A stretch of DNA of 24,895 bases from contig NZ_CAMLHF010000068.1 of the NCBI RefSeq assembly GCF_946479715.1, positions 1 through 24,895 of the forward strand, in the 5' to 3' direction. Source of the stretch: an uncultured Pedobacter sp. GTDB taxonomy: Bacteria; Bacteroidota; Bacteroidia; Sphingobacteriales; Sphingobacteriaceae. The position numbers and the translations under genes were made by a program. The notes beneath the pieces were generated by a model. It saw nothing but the letters and a program-made list of their open reading frames with translations, searched no databases and was not told the DNA's origin. Within the stretch, counting starts at the first letter, position 1; every line of letters begins with the position of its first letter. Positions 17,556 through 24,895 of the stretch are shown here, piece after piece.

Positions 17556-18008
17556 TTAAGCTACGGCCTCAACAACAAATTTCTTATCGTTAAAGCTAAA
17601 CGCATCACCTTTTTTCTTATCCAAAAGCAATTTGCCTATTGGAGATGAAGGGGAAATGGCAAAAATAGCCTTACCATCAAGAGTTAGCTGACCTGCACTA
17701 ACACTAATGTAAAAGCTCCCGTTGTTGGTATATACCAAACTCCCATGTCTTATGATTTCGGACCCGGGATTTATCTCAATACTTTTTAGCAATCTTAAAT
17801 TATCCTGAGCGTCTATTAGAAGACGCTTGTTTCTGTCAATATCCTGCTGCATCATTTCTCTGCTGGTTTCATACTTGTCTCCCGCACTGCTTTTAGTATC
17901 ATCATTACTAGCTTCGCGCGCCTGTTGCAATGCAACTTCAGCAGTCTGAATTCTTTGCTCTATAAAGTTTAAACAAAGTCGATATAGTGTTTCTTTAATA
18001 TCCTGCAT
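17556..18008 (-). CDS. Gre-family transcript cleavage factor-like protein
   Basis: A 150-residue two-domain protein. Residues 1 to about 77 form an antiparallel coiled coil, and residues about 83-150 form the FKBP-like GreA/GreB C-terminal domain, shown by AISPSSPIGKLLLDKKKGD. The tip of the coiled coil reads GDKYET, so D44 and E47 line up with the two acidic residues of GreA (GDLKEN) that place Mg2+ in the RNA polymerase channel. This supports a role in rescuing backtracked polymerase or another secondary-channel function. Bacteroidota homologues are often labelled 3-oxoacyl-ACP synthase, which the sequence does not support. It lies 3 nt after the nitroreductase gene, likely in one operon. 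Confidence 0.8.
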   Translation of the reverse strand: MQDIKETLYRLCLNFIEQRIQTAEVALQQAREASNDDTKSSAGDKYETSREMMQQDIDRNKRLLIDAQDNLRLLKSIEINPGSEIIRHGSLVYTNNGSFYISVSAGQLTLDGKAIFAISPSSPIGKLLLDKKKGDAFSFNDKKFVVEAVA

Positions 18009-18011
18009 AAA

Positions 18012-18590
18012 TTATGATTCTATCCATTTAATCTTTTCTTCAATAGGAGTACGCATTGCGTCCCTGGGTTCTTCGTTATGGTATCCCATATAAAAAAGCC
18101 CAAAACATTTTTCTTGTTCCCCTAAGTTAAGATAATCCTTCAGATCTGCAATCATTCCCGGTGAACTCCAGTAAGCCCCCACATTTAAGGCCTCGGCAGT
18201 AAGTGCCATATTCTGAACTGCACAGGCAAGGGCTGCAAGTTCTTCCCATTCAGGTACTTTATCTGAATGCAACTCTGCATTTAATGTAATTATACAACTG
18301 GCTTGTTGTGCCTTTTCAAGAATGCTATCGTACTTCTTCTGTAAAAACTGATGAGCTGGTGTAGTTTCTTTATACAAGCGAGCAAGCTCTTTACCAAACT
18401 TAATTTTTCCCTCGTTTCTGAAAACGATGAAGCGCCATGGTTGTGTTAACTTATGTGTAGGTGCATAATTTGCACTTTCCAAAATTTGCTTTATTACCTC
18501 AACAGGTATCTCCTGAGTAGTATAACTCACCGGAAAAATACTCCGTCTACGTTTAATAATCCTACTTAAAATTTCTATTTCTTGTTCCAT
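18012..18590 (-). CDS. Nitroreductase family protein (YdjA-like)
   Basis: A 192-residue FMN-dependent NAD(P)H oxidoreductase of the nitroreductase superfamily. The FMN-binding start RRRSIFP (about 14-20), APTHKLTQPWRFIVF (about 43-57) and the later ALACAVQNMALTAEALNVGAYWSSPG block are characteristic. The compact size and the APTHKLTQPWRF signature resemble E. coli YdjA, a minimal nitroreductase with poorly defined substrates. It functions in the cytoplasm as a dimer. It heads a probable two-gene operon with the Gre-like gene. The minus-strand TATTTTTG element 55 nt upstream is a promoter candidate. Confidence 0.9.
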   Translation of the reverse strand: MEQEIEILSRIIKRRRSIFPVSYTTQEIPVEVIKQILESANYAPTHKLTQPWRFIVFRNEGKIKFGKELARLYKETTPAHQFLQKKYDSILEKAQQASCIITLNAELHSDKVPEWEELAALACAVQNMALTAEALNVGAYWSSPGMIADLKDYLNLGEQEKCFGLFYMGYHNEEPRDAMRTPIEEKIKWIES

Positions 18591-18644
18591 TCCAATATCT
18601 CTTCCAAATGTTATGCTAATTTTTTAATTATAGCACGTAAATGG

Positions 18645-18652
18645 CAAAAATA
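18645..18652 (-). promoter_or_regulatory. -7 promoter element TATTTTTG for nitroreductase-gre
   Basis: Exact TAnnTTTG match on the minus strand in the 109-nt gap upstream of the nitroreductase gene. No -33 box at standard spacing. Confidence 0.4.
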
Positions 18653-18699
18653 GAACTTATGCCCTATGGAAATGTTTGTGCCGTGTAATAGTTTTAGCA

Positions 18700-19269
18700 T
18701 TAAACTTTCTTCTGGACCTTCATTAATTGCTTTCTAATTTGCTTAGCTCTGCCAAAAAACGCAACACTTTCAATATCAACCAGGTAATCGATAGTTTCAA
18801 GTAACTCGTCTTTAATCCAATCGTACCGTGGTGCCAGATTTGCCAGGGTTTGCATACAGTGGACTTTGGTGGCCACAAGCACCTCTGTATCAACAAGCCA
18901 GGTAAACAAAATATCAATCACAGGTTCAAAATCTGTTATTGCAGCTTTATCTTTATATACATGCTGAGCCTTTCTATCAGTTAGCAAAGCGATAATTTTA
19001 GCGTAATGCCTCATCGCTGAAGGATTCTTCTGTTTGGCCAATAATGATATAAGCTCTGGTATATAGCCAACAAAAAGGTCAGGCTTATGTGTCATCAAAT
19101 ACTCTAACATCCAGGCAGCCCTAAAAGCAACTTCTTTTTTCTTATGAAAACTAATATCCAGCAAGTCAGCTATATTTAGATCATTACCTTCAATAATACC
19201 AGTTAAATTGTTCACCATCTGAAACTCCATTGATGTACTAAGCCTTGCTATTAACTCTTCCTTATTCAC
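18700..19269 (-). CDS. Helical-repeat (HEAT/ARM-like) conserved hypothetical protein
   Basis: A 189-residue all-alpha protein without a signal peptide. Successive amphipathic helices, for example KEVAFRAAWMLEYLMTHKP, IPELISLLAKQ and VATKVHCMQTLANLAPRYDW, suggest a HEAT/ARM solenoid that binds a protein partner. I do not recognise a named family. The start is unusual: the frame opens with GTG at 19269, which overlaps an out-of-frame ATG two bases upstream (ATGTG); the first in-frame ATG would be residue 14. GTG seems right because NKEELIARLS begins the first helix. It diverges from the ABC-F gene over 148 nt. Confidence 0.7.
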   Translation of the reverse strand: MNKEELIARLSTSMEFQMVNNLTGIIEGNDLNIADLLDISFHKKKEVAFRAAWMLEYLMTHKPDLFVGYIPELISLLAKQKNPSAMRHYAKIIALLTDRKAQHVYKDKAAITDFEPVIDILFTWLVDTEVLVATKVHCMQTLANLAPRYDWIKDELLETIDYLVDIESVAFFGRAKQIRKQLMKVQKKV

Positions 19270-19324
19270 ATTAATTATTTTAAATCAACATCTGATTTTC
19301 TAATTTAGAAATTTTGAACTTTAA

Positions 19325-21046
<1,722 letters not shown>

Positions 21047-21058
21047 AGAAAACCTATT

Positions 21059-21117
21059 TCATTTCGAACAAGAAAGGCCATTTTGTAATTCAAAATGGCC
21101 TTTCTTGTTCGAAATGA
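21059..21117. terminator. 27-bp perfect hairpin, probable terminator
   Basis: Arms 21059-21085 and 21091-21117 are exact reverse complements over 27 bp around a 5-nt TAATT loop, starting 13 nt after the ABC-F stop. The inner GGCC core followed by TTTCTTGTTC can act as a terminator. The length and perfection are unusual for an ordinary one. Confidence 0.7.
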
Positions 21118-21139
21118 GTATCTTCGCGTTTTGCGAATT

Positions 21140-21727
21140 ATGAATATGAAACTGGAAGAACAGCTACTTGAAAGAAGTGAGAATAAGTGTGAATTATGTG
21201 GATCTGAGGACAATCTTAGCATCTATGAGGTTCCCCCTCAAACTCAAAATACAGCAGAAGAATGTGTTGTAACATGCGGAAAGTGTTTAGCACAGATTGA
21301 AAAAAAAGAGGTATTAGACAGCAAACACTGGCAGTGCCTTAGTGGAAGTATGTGGAGTGAGGTTCCAGGAGTACAGGTAGTGAGCTGGCGCATGTTAAAC
21401 AGATTAAGGCAGGAAAGCTGGGCAATTGATAATCTGGATATGATGTATCTTGATGATGAAACTTTGGCTTGGGCCAAAGCAACCGGTGATCACGAAAATG
21501 ATTCTGCAGTGGAATTCCATAAGGATTCTAATAATAATGTGCTGGAAAACGGAGATACAGTAGTGATTATAAAAACACTTGATGTTAAAGGATCCAGTCT
21601 AAGCGCAAAACTTGGAACAGTGGTGAAAAACATTAAATTAGTTGATGATAATAAGGAGCAAATAGAAGGCCGTGTTGAAGGTCAGCTGATTGTTATTCTA
21701 ACCAAATATGTACGGAAGCAAAGCTAA
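21140..21727 (+). CDS. PhnA-type zinc-ribbon protein
   Basis: A protein of about 195 residues. An N-terminal zinc ribbon (C17, C20, C46, C49 in CELC and CGKC) is followed by a mostly helical middle part of about 80 residues (SKHWQCLSG to WAKATGDHEN). The C-terminal PhnA SH3-like domain (about 136-193) contains NGDTVVIIKTLDVKGSS and ends TKYVRK. Despite the name, PhnA is not a proven phosphonate enzyme and its role is unclear. E. coli PhnA is about 111 residues, so this is the long form. I chose the ATG at 21140 because an earlier in-frame ATG at 21095 lies inside the 27-bp hairpin and adds 15 non-family residues; ATG 21146 is equally possible. A TTCGC/GCGAA dyad sits just before the start. 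Confidence 0.82.
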   Translation: MNMKLEEQLLERSENKCELCGSEDNLSIYEVPPQTQNTAEECVVTCGKCLAQIEKKEVLDSKHWQCLSGSMWSEVPGVQVVSWRMLNRLRQESWAIDNLDMMYLDDETLAWAKATGDHENDSAVEFHKDSNNNVLENGDTVVIIKTLDVKGSSLSAKLGTVVKNIKLVDDNKEQIEGRVEGQLIVILTKYVRKQS

Positions 21728-21766
21728 TTGCAGCTATAAAATAAAGGCAGTAAAATTGGTCTAATT

Positions 21767-22087
21767 ATGAAATCAATTGAGATTAAGTATTTTAAAGATT
21801 CTTTAAGTAGCGGAGAGATACCTTCAGGTTTGCCTGCACATTTGCAGGCGCTTTGGCATGAGGGAAAAGGTGACTGGAAAACAGCACACGATCTGATAGA
21901 TCACCTAAGCGATAAACAGTCTGCTCACGTACATGCCTATCTACACAGAAAAGAGGGAGATGTATGGAATGCTGATTACTGGTATAACCGGGCAGGGCAA
22001 TCGAGACCCAACGTTACTCTGGAAAAAGAATGGGAAGATCTGGTTTCATTGTATTTGTCATTATTACCAAATTCTACTGGTAATTAA
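21767..22087 (+). CDS. Small conserved hypothetical protein
   Basis: A 106-residue soluble protein with two TPR-like helical hairpins. The pattern LQALWHEGKGDWKTAHDLID, then HAYLHRKEGDVWNADYWYNRAG, resembles a widespread small protein of no known function found in Bacteroidota and Proteobacteria. There is no signal peptide and no catalytic motif; W, H and D positions in the two repeats look conserved by eye. It starts 39 nt after the PhnA-like gene and is probably in the same transcript. Function is not assigned. Confidence 0.75.
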   Translation: MKSIEIKYFKDSLSSGEIPSGLPAHLQALWHEGKGDWKTAHDLIDHLSDKQSAHVHAYLHRKEGDVWNADYWYNRAGQSRPNVTLEKEWEDLVSLYLSLLPNSTGN

Positions 22088-22140
22088 AATGAATATGTAT
22101 ATTTAAATTCCTTAAATTATTTCATTATTAATTAGTTACT

Positions 22141-22644
22141 ATGAGACACACTTACGCTCTTCTTTTGCTATTTATTGGCTTCTTGCCTAAAACCTTCGCC
22201 CAAACTCAACCAAATGGCGGCTCTGTTGCAGATGTAGCATTTATTCAAGGCCATTGGAAAGCTACTACTCCTGAAGGCCAATCTATTGAAGGAGTTTGGT
22301 TACAACCAGAAGGAGAAAACATACTGGGGTTTATGCGGATGATGAAAGCCGGTAAAGCTGATCTTTATGAAATATTAGCCTATGAGCAAACCGAACAAGG
22401 ACTGGTCTCTATGGTAAAACATTTTAAACCAGGTCTTCTGGGTTTAGAGGAGAAAGACAAACACGATCGTTACAACTTTGTAGAAGCAAGTAAAGACCGT
22501 GCTATCTTTCAAAAAGAGGGCGAAAGCTTACGTATTCTATACGAAAAACGCTCCGCCAATCAATTTGTAATTGCCAGAGGCAACCTGCAAGACGGTAAAT
22601 GGGCATTTAAAGACCTGTTTGTATTTAACCGTACTAAACCCTAA
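22141..22644 (+). CDS. DUF6265-like exported protein
   Basis: A 167-residue protein with a signal peptide (cleavage near TFAQ, residues about 18-21) and one beta-rich domain. The sequence FIQGHWKATTPEGQSIEGVW, GENILGFMRMMKAGKADLYEILA and the later HDRYNFVEASKDRAIF match the DUF6265 pattern, a lipocalin-like barrel of unknown function. The periplasm is the likely location. It starts 53 nt after the small hypothetical gene and overlaps the convergent ABC-F gene by 4 nt at their stops, so the two transcripts must end within or past each other. Confidence 0.75.
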   Translation: MRHTYALLLLFIGFLPKTFAQTQPNGGSVADVAFIQGHWKATTPEGQSIEGVWLQPEGENILGFMRMMKAGKADLYEILAYEQTEQGLVSMVKHFKPGLLGLEEKDKHDRYNFVEASKDRAIFQKEGESLRILYEKRSANQFVIARGNLQDGKWAFKDLFVFNRTKP

Positions 22645-24230
22645 AGCGCGATCCTTTCATTTAGTCCTATTTCATTGATGAAATACTCGTCATGTGAGAT
22701 CACCAGCAAAGTTCCTTTGTAATGTTTTATTGCTGAGGTTATAACCTCAAGGCTCTGAACATCCAGATTATTGGTAGGCTCATCTAAAATAATGAGCTCA
22801 GGAGAACTATTGCTTACCACTAGGCAGCAAAATATCAATTTCATCTTCTCCCCTCCACTAAGTTGTTTGCATGGCTTATTCCACATATCAATTTTGAAGA
22901 TAAATTGGTGTAGCAATGTTTTAAGTCGGTGTTCTGGCAAGTGCTGTGAATTAAATTCCTGCACCTGTTCAAACACAGTTAGTTCATTATCTAATACTGA
23001 ATACTCCTGATCAATGTAAAGATGCTTGAAATCAGCTATTGTTAAAGCACCCGCTGATGGTTTTACTTTACCCAATATCAATTTCAAAAGTGTAGTTTTC
23101 CCAGAGCCATTTTTACCAGAAATGGCAATCCTTTCGCCACTTCTAATCTGGAAATTCAATGGGTTCTCCCATAAACATCCGGAACTATAACCAAAATTCA
23201 CATCCTCCGCCTTTATCAATATTTTGCCTGCGTGCAGATTTGAATTTTCAAAAGTCATTTTAAATTCCTTTACCTCAGGTAATTGCTGTTTAAGCTGCTG
23301 AAGGTTTTGCAAAATACCGTTAACCTTATCAGAGTGGACCTCCTGTAATTTGGATGTACTTTGTTCAGATCTGTTTTTAATCGTATTCATAAAAATTCTG
23401 GGAACGCCTTTCTTTATTTGTTTTTGATTCCCCCTTGAATTCTCTTTTTGTTTGCGTTCGGCTGCTTCTCTGGCAATTTGCTTAGCTTGTCGTAAAGCTT
23501 TTTCTTTCTGATCTGCCTGAGCCTCTAAAGCCATCAACCTCTCCTCCTTTTGCATTTTAAAGAACTCATAATTACCTCCATAAACCTCTACCCCACTTTG
23601 ATTCAATTCAAAAGTAATATCAAGAAGATTAAGTAAAGTTCTATCATGGCTTACAACTATAGTAGTTGCTTTACTTGTCTGTATCAGATTATATAATTGT
23701 TCCCCGCTCTCTACATCAAGATGATTTGATGGTTCATCAAAAAGTATAACCGATGGTAAATGAATTGTAATACCTGATAAAAATACCTTGGTTTTCTCTC
23801 CTCCACTAATTGTTTTCATCGGTTGAGCTAATTCAATGTGTTGTATATTCCACAAACTAAGAGCTGCCAGAGCCCTCTCTTCAACATTCCAGTCGTCATC
23901 TAATTGGGCGAAATTGGTTAAAGAAGCATCGCCATTAAGTATTGCATGTAATGCTTCCACTTTACCGTCAATACCCAGGGCCTGGGCAACGGTTAAATCA
24001 TCATACTGACCGAAATGCTGAGGAATATAAAAAGGTTTGCTTGTTGATGCAACATCTCCGGAAGCAGGTGCAACACGGCCTGCAAGAATCTCAAGCAGAG
24101 TAGATTTTCCAGAACCATTAGCACCTATTAAGGCTATCTTTTGCCCTTTAGAAACAGAAAAATTAATATCGCGGAACAGGCATTCCTTATTGGAATGCAC
24201 ATATGAAATTTGTTTAACTACAATACCCAT
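22641..24230 (-). CDS. ABC-F family ATPase with two intact ATP sites
   Basis: A 529-residue soluble ABC-F protein. NBD1: GANGSGKST, ISGGEKTKV, VILFDEPSNHLD, VVSHDR. NBD2: GKNGSGKTT, LSGGEKMKL, LIILDEPTNNLD, VISHDEY. All catalytic elements are present. The linker (about 215-320) is a long charged coiled coil with basic KQKENSRGNQKQIKKG and the GVPRIFMNTIKNR block. It differs from YbiT, EttA and Uup in the linker and belongs to the ABC-F group that includes both housekeeping factors and antibiotic-resistance (ARE) proteins; I cannot decide which from sequence alone. Its long leader with a small ORF (24381-24416) would fit drug-induced attenuation. The gene stands alone. Confidence 0.9.
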   Translation of the reverse strand: MGIVVKQISYVHSNKECLFRDINFSVSKGQKIALIGANGSGKSTLLEILAGRVAPASGDVASTSKPFYIPQHFGQYDDLTVAQALGIDGKVEALHAILNGDASLTNFAQLDDDWNVEERALAALSLWNIQHIELAQPMKTISGGEKTKVFLSGITIHLPSVILFDEPSNHLDVESGEQLYNLIQTSKATTIVVSHDRTLLNLLDITFELNQSGVEVYGGNYEFFKMQKEERLMALEAQADQKEKALRQAKQIAREAAERKQKENSRGNQKQIKKGVPRIFMNTIKNRSEQSTSKLQEVHSDKVNGILQNLQQLKQQLPEVKEFKMTFENSNLHAGKILIKAEDVNFGYSSGCLWENPLNFQIRSGERIAISGKNGSGKTTLLKLILGKVKPSAGALTIADFKHLYIDQEYSVLDNELTVFEQVQEFNSQHLPEHRLKTLLHQFIFKIDMWNKPCKQLSGGEKMKLIFCCLVVSNSSPELIILDEPTNNLDVQSLEVITSAIKHYKGTLLVISHDEYFINEIGLNERIAL

Positions 24231-24380
24231 AAAGCATCATTGATAAAAAGTAAAAAAATAAGATTTAAATTGTGCATAAGCACGAGACGGCTAGACAAGT
24301 ACAGTGGTACTGTTTAGTATTTGAGCAAAAAAGGAAAAGCTACTGCTCTGTTTATAGGATCTTACATTTTTCTTAATGAA

Positions 24381-24416
24381 TTACAACAATATAGATAAAA
24401 TGACATTTGCCATCAT
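24381..24416 (-). CDS. Possible 11-residue leader peptide of the ABC-F gene
   Basis: MMANVILSILL is encoded between the TACCTTTG promoter candidate and the ABC-F start, about 150 nt upstream of the latter. Short hydrophobic leader ORFs precede many antibiotic-induced ABC-F and Erm genes. Nearby minus-strand RNA can form small hairpins (AGTAC/GTACT, GTGC/GCAC) before a T-run at 24251-24263, but no strong terminator is seen. The ORF may be chance. Confidence 0.25.
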   Translation of the reverse strand: MMANVILSILL

Positions 24417-24446
24417 CGTATATAGATGTTCTCAATGGGGTAATTA

Positions 24447-24460
24447 GTCGTTTATACGAC
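24447..24460. promoter_or_regulatory. Dyad at the transcription start region of the ABC-F gene
   Basis: GTCGT (24447-24451) and ACGAC (24456-24460) flank TTAT and share their last base with the -7 element. This is the position expected for an operator or a 5' mRNA hairpin. Confidence 0.3.
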
Positions 24461-24467
24461 AAAGGTA
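24460..24467 (-). promoter_or_regulatory. -7 promoter element TACCTTTG for the ABC-F gene
   Basis: Exact TAnnTTTG match on the minus strand, 230 nt before the ABC-F start, implying an unusually long leader of more than 200 nt. Confidence 0.4.
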
Positions 24468-24502
24468 AATATTTTTTTAAGAAACGAGTATCGTCTGAAC
24501 TA

Positions 24503-24700
24503 TCAAATAACTAAATTTTTATGAACCTGATGAAGAATCTGCTCATAATAATCTGCCAGTTTTGAAAAATCTTTTAGTGGATCAGGGGGATACATCAAAG
24601 CATTAAAGAACGTTTCGATATCCCTTTCTGTAGTCAGAATCACTTCGTCTTTTATCATTTCAACATGCTCATTCAGAGCGTCTATACCCTGCTTTTTCAT
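24503..24700 (-). CDS. Small protein resembling the C-terminus of DUF1778/TacA antitoxins
   Basis: A 65-residue protein. Residues about 18-55 read EVILTTERDIETFFNALMYP then PDPLKDFSKLADYY, close to the toxin-binding tail of DUF1778 (TacA-type) antitoxins, which has the pattern VILxxxxxxxxxxALxxPPxPxxxLxxA. The N-terminal ribbon-helix-helix DNA-binding part is missing: only about 17 residues precede the match, and the frame upstream of the ATG is closed by stops. No GNAT toxin gene follows within the 272 nt downstream. It may be a truncated antitoxin remnant or a free-standing neutraliser. A tandem 8-bp repeat lies 12 nt upstream of its ATG. Confidence 0.5.
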   Translation of the reverse strand: MKKQGIDALNEHVEMIKDEVILTTERDIETFFNALMYPPDPLKDFSKLADYYEQILHQVHKNLVI

Positions 24701-24712
24701 AAAAAACTTTTG

Positions 24713-24728
24713 ATATACTAATATACTA
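24713..24728. repeat. Tandem 8-bp repeat before the antitoxin-like gene
   Basis: ATATACTA occurs twice in direct succession (24713-24720, 24721-24728), 12 nt upstream of the ATG at 24700. Short tandem sites are typical targets of ribbon-helix-helix repressors, but AT-rich sequence makes chance repeats possible. Confidence 0.35.
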
Positions 24729-24757
24729 AATAATCAGATTATTTGCTAAAATTTTAG

Positions 24758-24895
24758 CTACTTATAATTACGGTTCGCCCATTTAATACATGGTTCTATC
24801 CATTGCGACAAAGGCTTAAATAAAAAACCATGCTTCAATCCCGTGTTTAGCTCTATTTCTTTAAAGTGCAAAACCTTTAAATTAGATGTTTCTTT
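24758..24895 (-). CDS. 3' end of an unidentified gene, cut by the window edge
   Basis: An open frame of 45 codons runs from the window end to a TAG at 24758-24760. The visible tail contains EIELNTGLKHGFLFKPL and SQWIEPCIKWANRNYK. I do not recognise the family; the tail has no membrane segment. The open length without a start is modest evidence for a real gene, helped by the fact that it ends 57 nt before the next same-strand gene. Confidence 0.4.
   Translation of the reverse strand, partial: KETSNLKVLHFKEIELNTGLKHGFLFKPLSQWIEPCIKWANRNYK

Noticed and set aside
21095..21139. Earlier in-frame ATG for the PhnA-like gene
   Set aside because: It lies inside the 27-bp hairpin and adds residues unlike the family.
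24231..24502. A toxin gene or remnant downstream of the antitoxin-like gene
   Set aside because: No frame of useful length or GNAT motif on either strand.

Overview
The window looks like a chromosomal piece of a Bacteroidota bacterium, most likely Sphingobacteriaceae (Pedobacter-like). The DNA is AT-rich. Several genes are preceded by the Bacteroidota -7 promoter motif TAnnTTTG and Shine-Dalgarno sequences are weak. The protein set fits: a secreted S9 dipeptidyl peptidase, outer-membrane beta-barrels with AQA-type signal peptides, Gre-like factors and YbiT-type ABC-F proteins. No rRNA, tRNA, IS element, prophage or CRISPR array was seen. Taxonomy is inferred from gene style, not from a marker search.

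Layout. (1) 96-3136, minus strand: an ArsR-type regulator and an Old Yellow Enzyme, preceded by a DUF1801 protein and an MFS exporter; the regulator has a dyad operator candidate inside its promoter. (2) 3319-5913: clpB with a strong terminator. (3) 6160-10921: a carbohydrate locus with a GT4 glycosyltransferase fused to a C-terminal helical domain, a second GT4 enzyme 3 nt later, and a convergent GH130 phosphorylase/hydrolase. The three genes could make and break the same, unidentified, (probably mannose-containing) glycan. (4) 10922-11306: a repeat-rich 385-nt intergenic region with several inverted repeats and a sigma-54-like promoter candidate, followed by an outer-membrane beta-barrel gene. 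(5) 12036-15692: a secreted bleomycin-hydrolase-like C1 peptidase and a convergent S9 peptidase sharing a perfect bidirectional terminator. (6) 15825-17554: two tandem lipoprotein polysaccharide deacetylases overlapping by 1 nt. (7) 17556-19269, minus: a Gre-type transcription factor, a nitroreductase and a helical-repeat protein. (8) 19418-22644: a YbiT-like ABC-F protein with a degenerate second ATP site, a very long perfect hairpin, a PhnA-type zinc-ribbon protein, a small conserved protein and a DUF6265 protein. (9) 22641-24895, minus: a second ABC-F protein with a long leader containing a possible 11-codon leader peptide, a small protein resembling the C-terminal end of DUF1778 antitoxins, and the 3' end of an unidentified gene running off the window.

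Most of the window is ordinary housekeeping, stress and envelope content. The items most worth a second look are the GT4/GT4/GH130 locus, the one-sided loss of ATP-site residues in the YbiT-like protein, the operator-like dyads at 1532-1551, 6028-6076 and 10922-11124, the 27-bp hairpin at 21059-21117, and the orphan antitoxin-like gene at 24503-24700.
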